A DNA stretch of 64,000 bases from Stictocephala bisonia (Eukaryota > Arthropoda > Insecta > Hemiptera > Membracidae). The notes under the pieces are model-generated. The model worked only from the letters and a program-made list of their open reading frames with translations, had not been told where the DNA came from and made no database searches. Shown one piece after another: positions 1 through 13,544 of the stretch (the first letter of the stretch is position 1; each line of letters starts with the position of its first letter). The stretch lies in NCBI GenBank assembly GCA_035578905.1, contig JAQJVL010002743.1, positions 19,062 to 83,061 of the forward strand, written 5' to 3'. Made by a program: the position numbers and the translations under genes.

Positions 1-560
1 TTAAAGGGCTTGTTTAGACACCCCGAGCCCCTTTTTCTATTAAGTGCTGGACGGGATCCCAAAAATCCTCTACCCATATTCAAAAAGGGGTCATTACTTT
101 TTTAAAATTTAAGGATTTTTCCGGGGGTGGGGTTTTCTTTTTGCCAAGGACCTGGCGGGTTTTTTGTATCGTTGGGGCAGACTTTATTTTTTTTAAAAGT
201 GGGAGGTGCTTTTCCTCCAAAAGCCCAGAATGTTTTTTTAAAATTCAATCGGCGAGTTTTGGTTTTCCCCTAGTAGGTGATTCTGAAATGCCCCCCCTGC
301 AGTCAGAGAGGTGGGTTGTGAGCCCCAACAAAAACCCAAAAGGGGGATCCGGGTTGGGGCATCTCCCCCCTGACAAAGGGGGAGGGGCCCTTAGGAGGCT
401 GTGTTTTGCAGTTTCCTGATGTGCTTTTCGCCCCAGCTTGGGTCCTTCCTTTTTTGAAATATGAGATCCACCTCAAACCCATTCTCACCCGTTTGGAGTC
501 ATCCGTACAAACTTGGGTTTCCCCCCCCCCAAAATGGGGTTTATGAGGGCTATGATTGAG
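1..560. other. Unassigned low-quality sequence left of a Gypsy pol remnant
   Basis: This stretch is full of over-long homopolymers of all four bases, and no reading frame stays open with recognisable content. It lies just upstream of the Gypsy-like reverse transcriptase remnant, so it may hold the gag/protease part of the same element. I could not identify gag or protease motifs. Confidence 0.3.
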
Positions 561-2760
561 GATCTTCTGAGCAAGGATTTTTAAATTTAACCGTCCCCCG
601 TTCTGTTATCCAGTCCGCTTTTTTTTGTGCCCCAAACCTAAAGGTAAGTCTAGGTTTGTTTATTAGGGAAATTTTCGGAGGCCCCAACGCTAAAAAGGGC
701 GCTATTTAAATCGGTACCCTTGCCTGATTTGCATTCTGCGTTTTTTGGTTCGGTAAGGCTAATTTTTTTAGTGTTTTTTGATTTGAACCAGGGGCCTTTC
801 CCAAACAGAAATTCCCTTTTAAGGGAAAGGGAAACACGGCCTTACTAGTTTTGTTTTCCCTGGAATCTTTACCATTTCACTAGGGGTTCCCAGGGGTTTT
901 TGCTGTGGGTGCCCAGTTTCTTACTCGTCTGCTTGATTTCCCCTCTTCCTTGATTTTGAAGTTCAAGGGTTTTTTTTTCAATTTCCTTGGAAAGACTTCT
1001 TTCTACATGGACCCTTTTGGGAACACATGCAACATCTGGGGGGGAAAATTTTTTAGTCCGCCTTAAATCAGGGTGGCCTTTCCGTCAATCCAGAGAAAGT
1101 CACTTTTGCTCCTCCCGAGATTTCTTTTTTGGGTCATTGATATCTTCTCGGGGGGGTCTGCATTGATTCCCGCGGGACCCAGGGCATTCGGGGTTTTCCT
1201 CCTCCCCAAAATGCCCCAAAGGGGTTTCCCGTTTTGGGGGATGGTGAATTTTTAAAACCCTTCCCCTTCATCCCTTTAAAGTGGCCGAGCTTGCTGGGCC
1301 CCCTTGAAAAAGAGTTGCGGAAAAAAGGGTTTTCCCTTTTTTTGTGGGGGCCCAAACTCACAGGGCTGCCTTTTATGATCTCAAGGAGGGTAACATGCAA
1401 CCTCCTGTCCTGCGTATTTTAAATTTTAGGGAGAGAATTTATTTTCAGGGCTGACCCCCTCCTCCTCCCCCCATTGCTTTCTGTTCTTTCCTCAGGAGTT
1501 TGATGTGGTCAAGGGCCCCTCGCTTTTGCTTCGAGGACGTTGGGGTTTTCCCCCAGGGGAAAAAAAAAGCTTCTTCCTTTATGATTAAGTGTTGGCTGTT
1601 TTTTTGGTACGGACCAAATTTCGGCGTTTTTTTGGGAAAACCCATGAGTTCTTGCTGGAGACGGAAATCAGGCACTATCTTGGCCCTTTTTGCCCATTTC
1701 CCCGGGCAGCCCCGGGAAAAAAAGGGGCGCTGGGTGGTCCCAAATTTTTTGCTTTTAAGTTCCGATCCCCAAAAATCTTAGGGGTAAACCCCGAATGTCA
1801 ACGCCCGATGCCCTTTTTCCCCCATGTACCCCGAACCCCGTGAAACCACCGATGAGGCTGTTTTCTCAGTTTTGGGTGCTGTTCTTCTGGTTTTCCTCTG
1901 GCTTTTTACGGGCCTAACTGTCCCATCAGCAGAAAAAATCCGACTTTCCCGTCATCTTAGGTGAGCTTCAAGAGGGAGGTGCCCACCCTCCCTATTTTTT
2001 GTCCAAAGGGGGACTAGTTGCCGTTCCCCCGACCGAGGGGTGAACCCCCGGGGTTTGTTCCCGCCCCATCCCTCTATAAACCCATGGTTTCCCTTTTAGT
2101 ATTATCAAAAATTCTCTTTTGGGGGTCCCTTTGGCATTCATAAGGGCCAAACGCAAGATTTTTTTGTTTAAGGGACTTCACTGGGAAGGGGGATGGAACC
2201 CGGGGTGTTGCCCGGGCCCGAGTGCGGGTTTTCCCCCTTTTGCTCCCTCAGCAAGCCCAGTCAGAATGCCCAAGGGGTTTTTGGTTTTTATCTTCTTTAG
2301 GTGGGCCGAGCGTCCTTTTGGGAAAGGGGTTCATCGACTACGTGGGGGCCTTTTTCCCCCTAGCAAGTCCGGTACTCCTTCCTACCTTGGGTTTTTTGGG
2401 GTGCTTTCTCGAAGTTCGTTTTTTGGGTTTTCCCCACTCGGAGTGCCACGGTAAAACTCACCATCCTGCTCTCCAAATCCCAACTCTTCCCGCACTTTGG
2501 GGTGCCTTCCACTCCTTGTGTCCGACAACGGTAGCCGTTTAACCCCACCAAACGAGTTTCGTAGGGTTTTGTTTTGGCAATGGAAACAGGGATGTGACTT
2601 AACCCCCCCTTATTACCCACAGCTTCTCTTTCAGAGCGGTTTAACCGCAATTTCGGTCTGCCCTTATTACTTCCATGCTGAGAAGCAGGGAAAACCCCGG
2701 GAGAGGGGTCTTCTTTGGGCCCCCCTTGCTTTTAAAATTTTTTCCAAGCCCTGAGAGTTT
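560..2760 (+). pseudogene. pol: Shattered Ty3/Gypsy-like pol: reverse transcriptase, RNase H region, integrase
   Basis: Reading across frames on the plus strand gives pieces of a Ty3/Gypsy polyprotein in the correct order. Around 620-760 there are fragments resembling the N-terminal reverse transcriptase region. Around 1,064-1,140 the peptide GGLSVNPEKVTF is followed by EISFLGH, typical of the end of the RT domain. About 1,234-1,420 resembles the connection to RNase H (KELRKKG, then LWGPK). Integrase follows: an FIDYVGA segment near 2,330, LVSDNGS near 2,515 and a SERFNRN segment near 2,640 supply the three acidic residues of a DDE core, and TPPYYPQ precedes the last. The frame changes every few dozen bases, usually at inflated homopolymers. 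This could be a decayed element, a bad consensus, or both. No LTRs could be delimited. Confidence 0.75.
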
Positions 2761-5036
2761 ACAATCCACTCCCTTCGAGATTCTACATGGCTACCCTTAA
2801 CAACCCTTTGGGCCAACTTGGGAGGTTAGAGGGGTCTTTTACCTAGGGCCCGGGGGGCCACTGACGTAGTGTCCACCCTGGCGGGCTGCTCCCGGGGCAA
2901 ACCCCGTTAGTGCTAGAGAGAGGTAAGGAGGTAAGTAAAGGGTTTGTAATCCCAACCCTTTTCAGGCTAAGAAAAACTGGTTCTTTTTCAGGGTCCCCGG
3001 CCCCGATTTGGCCGCGGGAAAGAAGAGGGTGCAAAGTTTTTGCTATCGGGGGTTTTTAGTCCCCCCCCGCAAACGCTAGGTTTTTTTTCACCAGTGACTG
3101 CTTGTGGTTGATCCCCGTCCCGGCTGGGTGTTCAGGAAAGCCCCATTTTGTTCCCCCCTTAAGGCTTTTCCGGGGAAAAGGTTGATCCAGGAGTTGGTGT
3201 TCCTGGGGGTTTTTTTGGGGCAAAGGATTGATCCCTCCCGCGCCCTAGGTGGGGTGTTTTTGGGGAGAGTCTTTTTTTATCTCTTTTTTTTGTCGGGCCC
3301 GACAGTCAGGGTAGTTTTTCTCCCTGTTTGAGGGGGTTTTCCCCCCTCATTTCTCTTGGATCCTTGGAACACCACTCTTTGGAAAGGTTTTTTTTCTCTT
3401 CCCGTTTGGTTTCCCCGAGGTACCCCAGTTTTCCCCCTGCCTGGGGTGTGTTGAGTTTTTAAAAGGGAGGTTTTTACCGGGTCTTTAGACCGGGACATTT
3501 TTTTTCGTCTTTTTCTGCCGGGCTGCCTGAGATTTCCCCTTTTGCCCGGGGTTACGCGTACCCTTTGGGGGGCCCCTTGGCCCGTTCCGTTTCGTTCCCT
3601 GTTCCAGCAGCTTCGGTCATTGGGTTGGCTGGTTTTAATGGGGGTTTGCTGCCCCCCGCAGAAATAGAATGTTTAGGAAAAGACACACTAAAAAATCCAG
3701 GGTCCTCCGGAAAAAATGGGGGCAAACGCCCTCACCCGTCCCCGGGGAAAATTTGACCATCCACACTGCCAGCCTGGCCCCAGGACCATGTATAGAAGGG
3801 CCCTTTTGGGGACCCTCCCGCCCCACCTACATCTTTTTGGGGATGAGTCTTCTGTCCTCAGGTCAAATGCTTTCCATCTTGTTTTTCCCGGCGGCCCGAG
3901 CTGGGGGGTTTTTAGGCGATTTTTTATTTAAAAAAAAAAAAAAAAACGAAGAAAAAAAAATTTTTGGGAAAAATTTTTAAAGTGGGTAGGGGCCTAAAAA
4001 AAGAACGGGCCAAAGGATTTAAGCAACACAGCCATGGGGGCCTATAAAGGTAATTTTTTTTATTTAAAGGGAAAAAAAAAACAAAATACCCAAAAAAAAG
4101 GGGAAAATTTGATGTTAATATTTATTTATATTTATTTTCTTTTTATTTAGTTTAATTAAATTTATTCTGTTGTTAAATTTTTAGAGTTTAAAATTTGGGT
4201 TTGGGCCCCATTGGGTTTGATTGTGTTATTTATTTTTTTTCTTTAGGCCCCAGTGATTTAGGGTTTTTTTTTTATTTAAATTTTGTGTTTTGGGATTATA
4301 GAAAGTCTTTTAATTTCATTTTTACTCGAACGGGACCGTGTTTTGAAATTTTTTTTTTAATTGTTTAATTTTTTAAAAATCACCCAAAAAGGGGGGTTAT
4401 GGGCTTTTTTTCCTTTTTTTTCTAATTCGGAAAACTGCCCCCGGGATTCCCGGGTTAAATCCCTGGCCCGGGGGGAATTATGGGTTTTGGGGTAAATTGG
4501 GCCCGGGTTTTAAATTTTTGTTTTTCCGAATTTTTTAAATTTTTTTTCTTTTATTTTGGGGCCTTTTAAAACTGCTTACGTTTGGGGGTTTTCAAAAATG
4601 TTATAATTTTTTTTTTCTTTTAAAAATTTTTTAATTTAAATTTGGCTTAAAGTTTTGGGGGTGTCTCAGGCTAAACGGGGAGATAGGCCCCTACAGGGTT
4701 TTTTAATTGTTAAAATTTGGGATTTAAAGCGTTTTTTTTATTTTTGTGTGTATCTTTTTTAATTTTAGTGTTTTTGTTATTTATTAATTTCGAAATTTTA
4801 TTGTAGCCTTTTGCCGTTTTTTGTTCGGTTAAACCCTTTTTCTTTCTTTATAATAAATTAGTTTTTTCTCAGCTGCCGAGTCTTATTTTTACCCTCCAAC
4901 TGCCGCCCGTGACCCCCTCGCCGATTTTTTGAGCCCCTCCCCCAGTTGGGGACGCTTTCCCCCTTTTGATGGGGGGGGGGGGTGGGTCTCAGTACCCAAA
5001 CGTATTTTTTATACTACCCTTTACCCCTTTTCTAGA
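2761..5036. other. Low-complexity, homopolymer-inflated sequence
   Basis: From about 2,760 to 3,900 the sequence is GC-mixed with long G, C and T runs. From 3,900 to 4,960 it is dominated by T and A runs. A G13 run at about 4,970-4,982 precedes the first recognisable satellite monomers. I see no supported gene; open frames here carry no recognisable motifs. Confidence 0.5.
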
Positions 5037-8000
5037 TCTTTTGTATAAACCAAACAACCGGCATATTTGCCAAGTTTCCGATCGATACTTTTTAAAACAG
5101 CCCAAATCCCCCTGTAGCCCCGATGTATACCCGACCAGGGATATTTGCCCCCAAATTCCCCATCGATTTCTTTGATGACTACCTTTCCTCGGGTACAAAT
5201 GAGGGGACCGTCAAAAGGGACCTTGCCCAAAAACGATCGAAATTTTTATGACTAACCTTTCCCCCCTAATTTCCCCTTAATTTTAACCAACACGGGATAT
5301 TGGCCCAAATACCGATCGATACTTTGATGAATTTCCATCCCCCTTGCTACACTGATGTGGACCGTCAAAGGCACCTTGCCCAAATACTGATCGATATTTT
5401 GATGACTAACCTCCCCTCTACTAGCTCTTATGTATAACCAACACAGGCATATTTGCCAATTACCGATCGATACTTTGATGACTAACCTCCCCTCTACTAG
5501 CACTGATGTGGATCGTCAAAGGCACCTTGCCCAAGTACTGATCGATATTTTGATGACTACCCTCCCCTCTACTAGCTCTTATGTATGACCAACACAGGTA
5601 TATTGGACAAGTACCGATCGATACTTTGACTACAGCCCACTCCTCTGCTAGCCCTGATGTATACCCGACACAGGCATATTTGCCAAGTACCGATCGATAC
5701 TTTGATGACTACCATCTCCTCTGCTAGCACTGATGTGGACCGTCAAAGGCAACTTGCCCAAATACTGATCGATATTTTGATGACTACCCTCCCCTCTACT
5801 AGCTCTTATGTATAACCAACATAGGCATATTGGCCAAGTACCGATCGATACTTTGATGACTACCATCTCCTCTGCTAGCACTGATGTGGACCGTCAAAGG
5901 CACCTTGCCCAAGTACTGATTGATATTTTGATGACTACCCTCCCCTCTACTAGCTCTTATGTATAACCAACACAGGCATATTTGCCAATTACCGATCGAT
6001 ACTTTGATGACTAACCTCCCCTCTACTAGCACTGTTGTGGACCGTCAAAGGCACCTTGCCCAAGTACTGATCGATATTTTGATGACTACCCTCCCCTCTA
6101 CTAGCTCTTATGTATAACCAACACAAGTATATTGGCCAAGTACCGATCGATACTTTGACTACAGCCCACTCCTCTGCTAGCCCTGATGTATACCCGACAC
6201 TGGCATATTTGCTAAGTACCGATCGATATTTTGATGACTACCCTTCCGTCTACTAGCTCTTATGTATAACCAACACAGGCATATTGGCCAAGTACCGATC
6301 GATACTTTGACTACAGCCCACTCCTCTGCTAGCCCTGATGTATACCCGACACAGGCATATTTGCCAATTACCGATCGATAACTTGACTACAGCCCACTCC
6401 TCTGCTAGCCCTGATGTATAACCGACACAGGCATATTTGCCAAGTACCGATCAATATTTTGATGACTACCCTCCCCTCTACTAGCTCTTATGTATAACCA
6501 ACAAAGGCATATTGGCCAAGTACCGATCGATACTTTGACTACAGCTCAGTCCTCTGCTAGCCCTGATGTATACCCGACACAGGCATATTTTCCAAGTACC
6601 GCTCGATACTTTGATGACTACCATCTCCTCTGCTAGCACTGATGTGGACCGTCAAAGGCACCTTGCCCAAATACTGATTGATATTTTAATGACTACAATC
6701 CCCTCTACTAGCTCTTATGTATAACCAACACAGGCATATTTGCCAATTACCGATCGATACTTTGATGACTAACCTCCCCTCTACTAGCACTGATGTGGAC
6801 CGTCAAAGGCACCTTGCCCAGGTACTGATCGATATTTTGATGACTACCCTCCCCTCTACTAGCTCTTATGTATAACCAACACAGGTATATTGGCCAAGTA
6901 CCGATCGATACTTTGACTACAGCCCACTCCTCTGCTAGCCCTGATGTATACCCGACACTGGCATATTTGCCAAGTACCGATCGATATTTTGATGACTACC
7001 CTCCCCTCTACTAGCTCATATGTATAACCAACACAGGCATATTGGCCAAGTACCGATCGATACTTTGACTACAGCCCACTCCTCTGCTAGCCCTGATGTA
7101 TACCCGACACAGGCATATTTGCTAAGTACCGATCGATATTTTGATGATTACCCTCCCCTCTACTAGCTCTTATGTATAACCAACACAGGCATATTGGCCA
7201 AGTACCGATCGATACTTTGACTACAGCCCACTCCTCTGCTAGCCCTGATGTATACCCGACACAGTCATATTTGCCAAGTACCGCTCGATACTTTGATGAC
7301 TACCATCTCCTCTGCTAGCACTGATGTGGACCGTCAAAGGCACCTTGCCCACGTACTGATTGATATTTTGATGACTACCCTCCCCTCTACTAGCTCTTAT
7401 GTATAACCAACACAGGCATATTTGCCAATTACCGATCGATACTTTGATGACTAACCTCCCCTTTACTAGCACTGATGTGGACCGTCAAAGGCACCTTGCC
7501 CAAGTACTGATCGATATTTTGATGACTACCCTCCCCTCTACTAGCTCTTATGTATAACCAACACAGGTATATTGGCCAAGTACCGATCGATACTTTGACT
7601 ACAGCCCACTCCTCTGCTAACCCTGATGTATACCTGACCCAGGCATATTTGCCAAGTACCGATCGATATTTTGATGACTACCCTCCCCTCTACTAGATCT
7701 TATGTATAACCAACACAGGCATATTTGCCAAGTACCGATCGATACTTTGACTACAGCCCACTCCTCTGCTAGCCCTGATGTATACCCAACACAGGCATAT
7801 TTGCCAAGTACCGCTCGATACTTTGATGACTACCATCTCCTCTGCTAGCACTGAGTTGGACAGTCAAAGGCACCTTGCCCAAATACTGATTGATATTTTG
7901 ATGACTACCCTCCCCTCTATTAGCTCTTATGTATAACCAACACAGGCATATTTGCCAATTACCGATCGATACTTTGATGACTAACCTCCCCTCTACTAGC

Positions 8001-11000
8001 ACTGATGTGGACCGTCAAAGGCACCTTGCCCAAGTACTGATCGATATTTTGATGACTACCCTCCCCTCTACTAGCTCTTATGTATAACCAACACAGGTAT
8101 ATTGGCCAAGTACCGATCGATACTTTGACTACAGCCCACTCCTCTGCTAGCCCTGATGTATACCCGACACAGGCATATTTGCCAAGTACCGATCGATATT
8201 TTGATGACTACCCTCCCCTCTACTAGATCTTATGTATAACCAACACAGGCATATTTGCCAAGTACCGATCGATACTTTGACTAAAGCCCACTCCTCTGCT
8301 AGCACTGATGTATACCCGACACAGGCATATTTGCCAAGTACCGATCGATACTTTGATGACTACCATCTCCTCTGCTAGCACTGATGTGGACCGTCAAAGG
8401 CACCTTGCCCAAATACTGATCGATATTTTGATGACTAACCTCCCCTCTACTAGCTCTTATGTATAACCAACACAGGCATATTTGCCAATTACCGATCGAT
8501 ACTTTGATGACTAACCTCCCCTCTACTAGCACTGATGAGGATCGTCAAAGGCACCTTGCCCAAGTACTGATCGATATTTTGATGACTACCCTCCCCTCTA
8601 CTAGCTCTTATGTATAACCAACACAGGTATATTGGCCAAGTACCGATCGATACTTTGACTACAGCCCACTCCTCTGCTAGCCCTGATGTATACCCGACAC
8701 AGGCATATTTGCCAAGTACCGATCGATACTTTGATGACTACCATCTCCTCTGCTAGCACTGATGTGGACCGTCAAAGGCACCTTGCCCAAATACTGATCG
8801 ATATTTTGATGACTACCCTCCCCTCTACTAGCTCTTATGTATAACCAACATAGGCATATTTGCCAATTAACGATCGATACTTTGATGACTAACCTCCCCT
8901 CTACTAGCACTGATGTGGATCGTCAAAGGCACCTTGCCCAAGTACTGATCGATATTTTGATGACTACCCTCCCCTCTACTAGCTCTTATGTATAACCAGA
9001 CACAGGTATCTTGGCTAAGTACCGATCGATACTTCGATGACTACCCTCTCCTCTGCTAGCTCTGATGTATACCCGACACAGGCATATTTGCCAAGTACCG
9101 ATCGATACTTTGACTACAGCCCACTCCTCTGCTAGCCCTGATGTATACCCGACACAGGCATATTTGCCAAGTACCGATCGATACTTTGATGACTACCATC
9201 TCCTCTGCTAGCACTGATGTGGACCGTCAAAGGCACCTTGCCCAAATACTGATCGATATTTTGATGACTACCCTCCCCTCTACTAGCTCTTATGTATAAC
9301 CAACACAGGCATATTGGCCAAGTACCGATCGATACTTTGATGACTACCGTCTCCTCTGCTAGCACTGATGTGGACCGTCAAAGGCACCTTGCCCAAGTAC
9401 TGATTGATATTTTGATGACTACCCTCCCCTTTACTAGCTCTTATGTATAACCAACACAGGCATATTTGCCAATTACCGATCGATACTTTGATGACTAACC
9501 TCCCCTCTACTAGCACTGATGTGGACCGTTAAAGGCACCTTGCCCAAGTACTGATCGATATTTTGATGACTACCCTCCCCTCTACTAGCTCTTATGTATA
9601 ACCAACACAGGTATATTGGCCAAGTACCGATCGATACTTTGACTACAGCCCACTCCTCTGCTAGCCCTGATGTATACCCGACACTGGCATATTTGCCAAG
9701 TACCGATCGATATTTTGATGACTACCCTCCCCTCTACTAGCTCATATGTATAACCAACACAGGCATATTGGCCAAGTACCGATCGATACTTTGACTACAG
9801 CCCACTCCTCTGCTAGCCCTGATGTATACCCGACACAGGCATATTTGCTAAGTACCGATCGATATTTTGATGACTACCCTCCCCTCTACTAGCTCTTATG
9901 TATAACCAACACAGGCATATTCGCCAAGTACCGATCGATACTTTGACTGCAGCCCACTCCTCTGCTAGCCCTGATGTATACCCGACACAGGCATATTTGC
10001 CAATTACCGATCGATACCTTGACTACAGCCCACTCCTCTGCTAGTCCTGATGTATAACCGACACAGGCATATTTGCCAAGTACCGATCAATATTTTAATG
10101 ACTACCCTCCCCTCAACTAGCTCTTATGTATAACCAACAAAGGCATATTGGCCAAGTACCGATCGATACTTTGACTACAGCTCACTCCTCTGCTAGCCCT
10201 GATGTATACCCGACACAGGCATATTTGCCAAGTACCACTCGATACTTTGATGACTACCATCTCCTCTGCTAGCACTGATGTGGACCGTCAAAGGCATCTT
10301 GCCCAAGTACCAATCGCTATTTTCATAACTACCCTCTCCAATGTATACTAGACACAGGCATCTTGCCAAGTACCGATCGATACTTTGATGACTGCCATCT
10401 CCTCTGCTAGCACTGATGTGGACCGTTAAAGGCATCTTGCCAAGTACTGATCGATATTTTGATGACTACCCTCCCCTCTAATAGCTGAGATTTATAACCG
10501 ACACAGACATATTGGCCAAGTACCGATCGATACTTTGACTACAGCCCACTCCTCTGCTAGCACTGTTGTATACTCGTCACAAGCATATTTTCCAAGTACC
10601 GATCTATATTCTGACTAAAGCCCACTACTCTGCTAGCACTGATGTATACCCAAAACAGGCATATTGACCAAGTACCGATCGATACTTTGAGTACAGCCCA
10701 CTTCTCTGCTAGCACTGCTGTACACCCAACACAGGCATATTGGCCAAGTACCGATCGATACTTTGACTACAGCCTACTCCTCTGCTAGCACTGCTGTATA
10801 CTCGACAGAGGCCTATTGACCAATTACCGATGGATACTTTCACTTCAGCCCACTCCACTGCTAGCACTGCTGTATAATCGACACAGGCATATTGGCCAAT
10901 TGCGGATCGATACATTGACTTCAGCCCACTCCTCTACAATTCCTGGTGTATACCCGACAAAGGTGTCTTAGCCGAATGCCGATCGATATTTTGATGACTA

Positions 11001-12053
11001 TCCGCTCCTCTTAGCTCTGGTGTATATGTAACACAGGCATCTTAGCCAAAGACCGATCGATATTTTGATGATTAACCGCTGCTCTTAGCTCTGGTGTATA
11101 GCTAAAACTGTTATATTAGCAAAGTACCGATCGATATTTTGATGACTATCTGCTCCTCTTAGCTCTGGTGTATACCTAACTATTCCTGGTGTATACCCGA
11201 CAAAGGTGTCTTAGCCGAATGCCGATCGATATTTTGATGACTATCCGCTCCTCTTAGCTCTGGTGTATATGTAACACAGGCATCTTAGCCAAAGGCCGAT
11301 CGATATTTTGATGATTAACCGCTGCTCTTAGCTCTGGTGTATAGCTAAAACTGTTATATTAGCAAAGTACCGATCGATATTTTTATGACTATCTGCTCTT
11401 CTTAGCTCTGGTGTACACCTAACACAGGCATCTTATCCAAGTACCGATCGATATTTTGATGACTATCCCCTCCTCTTAGCTCTGGTTTATACCTAACACA
11501 GGCATCTTAGCCAAAGACCGATCGATATTTTGATGACTATCCGCTCCTCTTAGCTCTGGTGTATACCCAACACAAGCATCTTAGCCAAGTACTAATTGAT
11601 ATTTTGATGACTATCTGCTTCTCTTAGCTCTGGTGTATACCCAACACAAGCATCTTAGCCAAGTACCGATCGATATTTTGATGACTACCTACTCCTGTCT
11701 TAGCTTTGGTGTATACATACTACAGGCATCTTAGCCAAGTACCGATCGATATTTTGATGACTATCTGCTTCTCTTAGCTCTGGTGTATACCTAGTACAGG
11801 CATCTTAGCCAAGTACCGATCGATATTTTGATGACTATCTGCTTCTCTTAGCTCTGGTGTATACCCAACACAGGCATCTTAGCCAAGTACTGATCGATAT
11901 TTTGATGACTACCTACTCCTGTCTTAGCTTTGGTGTATACCTAATACAGGCATCTTAGCCAAGTACCGATCGATATTTTGATGACTATCTATTCCTGTCT
12001 TAGCCCTGGTGTATACCTAACACAGGCATCTTAGCCAAGTACCGATCGATATT
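5037..12053. repeat. Satellite A: 75-76 bp tandem repeat, main array
   Basis: More than 90 head-to-tail monomers of 75-76 bp, each carrying the core ACCGATCGATA or a close variant followed by TTTGATGACTA or TTTGACTACAG. At least three monomer subtypes alternate, recognisable by GATGTATACCCGACACAGG, GATGTGGACCGTCAAAGG and CTTATGTATAACCAACAC. The first few copies (5,037-5,300) have inflated homopolymers. From about 10,920 the array switches to a diverged subfamily with TTAGCTCTGGTGTATACC and CATCTTAGCC and a monomer of about 74 bp. Short minus-strand open frames of 77 codons recur only because some monomer combinations lack stops; they are not genes. Confidence 0.95.
7239..8832. repeat. 530 bp higher-order repeat unit of satellite A
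   Basis: The same ordered set of monomer subtypes starts at 7,239, 7,769 and 8,299, a spacing of exactly 530 bp or seven monomers. The next similar unit, at 8,677, is five monomers further on. This is a multi-monomer higher-order repeat inside the 75-76 bp array. Confidence 0.75.
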
Positions 12054-12465
12054 TGGTACCACTGAGTCTGTATGGGTGGGCGGGTGGGTCAGTACCATTG
12101 AGTCTGTTAATCTGGGAACACTGTACAAAGTGAATTTCTAGGTGTACCCGTAATCGCGTTCTTCATTTCGATCGATTCACCTTGTCACCAATGACGACAC
12201 GATAAACCACATTCTCTTGTTATGAATGTAATATTATTACTGTGACATACAATTTCCATAATATTGGTATAGTTACCGCCACATCCTGTATTAACAGACA
12301 GATCTTTTGTTTTGTGTTAATATCTGATTAATTAGGTTCTCAGAAAGACAGCTTACATGAAATATTTTGATAACATGACACAAAACCTAAGCTCCTAGAG
12401 CTTCACACTGAGTTGAAAGGTGTTCACCAGACTCAATAGCCTCACCGCAAAGCTGTGGTATTACT
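12054..12465. other. 0.4 kb non-satellite insertion in satellite A
   Basis: The satellite stops after GATCGATATT and resumes at ACTACTCCTGTCTTAGC. The roughly 410 bp between has no satellite similarity. It starts with two imperfect copies of GTACCACTGAGTCTG about 35 bp apart, separated by a G-rich stretch, and is AT-rich afterwards. I see no clear terminal inverted repeat, poly(A) tail, target-site duplication or open reading frame, so the element type is unknown. Confidence 0.6.
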
Positions 12466-13258
12466 ACTCCTGTCTTAGCTTTGGTGTATAGCTAATACAG
12501 GCATCTTAGCCAAGTACCGATCGTTATTTTGATGACTATCTGCTTCTCTTAGCTCTGGTGAATACCTAACACAGGCATCTTAGCCAAGTACCGATCGATA
12601 TTTTGATGACTATCTGCTTCTCTTAGCTCTGGTGTATACCTAACACAGGCATCTTAGCCAAGTACTGATCGATATTTTGATGACTATCTGCTTCTCTTAG
12701 CTTTGGTGTATACCTAACACAGGCATCTTAGCCAAGTACCGATCGATATTTTGATGACTATCTGCTTCTCTTAGCTCTGGTGTATACCTAACACAGGCAT
12801 CTTAGCCAAGTACTGATCGATATTTTGATGACTATCTACTCCTGTCTTAGCCCTGGTGTATACCTAACACAGGCATCTTAGCCAAGTGCCGATCGATATT
12901 TTGATGACTATCTGCTTCTCTTAGCTCTGGTGTATATGTAACACAGGCATCTTAGCCAAGTACTGAACGATATTTTGATGACTATCTACTCCTGTCTTAG
13001 CTTTGGTGTATATCTAATACAGGCACCTTAGCCAAGTACTGATCGATATGTTGATGACTATCTGCTTCTCTTAGCTCTGGTGTATACCTAACACAGGCAT
13101 CTTAGCCAAGTACTGATCGATATTTTGATGACTATCTACTCCTGTCTTAGCTCTGGTGTATACCCAACACAGCCATCTTAGCCAAGTACCGATCGATTAT
13201 TTGATGACTACCTACTCCTGTCTTAGCCCTGGTGTATACTCGACCCAGACATTACCCA
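12466..13258. repeat. Satellite A, distal block
   Basis: About ten further monomers of the TTAGCTCTGGTGTATACC subfamily (74-77 bp) continue in the same orientation on the far side of the insertion. The last monomer decays around 13,250 into unique AT-rich sequence. Confidence 0.9.
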
Positions 13259-13452
13259 AGTATTGAACGACATTCGTTGTATTTCAACATTAGTGTTGAT
13301 AAGTCAATAAATCAATATGTTTTCTATAATAGTACTCTTAATTTTTAAAAAAATTCCCAGTTACGAAGGTAATTAGTCAACTTATTGTACAATTCATTAA
13401 TTAATACTCATAGTAGATAAATACTTAAGTTATATCTAATTAAATATTGTGT

Positions 13453-13458
13453 TTTATT
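13453..13458 (-). promoter_or_regulatory. Poly(A) signal of the SVWC gene
   Basis: An AATAAA hexamer on the minus strand lies about 87 bases downstream of the stop codon of the SVWC terminal exon, where a polyadenylation signal would be expected. Confidence 0.55.
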
Positions 13459-13544
13459 TTTCAGGTGAAAACACAAAATAATATTTTAATATCAATACAG
13501 GACAATAATTAGTTTATCATAATTTAAAATGTAATCTTTCGGAA

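Noticed and set aside
141..3980. Numerous ORFs of 60-110 codons
   Set aside because: The region is homopolymer-inflated and the only recognisable content is a Gypsy pol read across frames.
5252..10915. Recurring 77-codon minus-strand ORFs
   Set aside because: They are three-monomer windows of satellite A that happen to lack stops.
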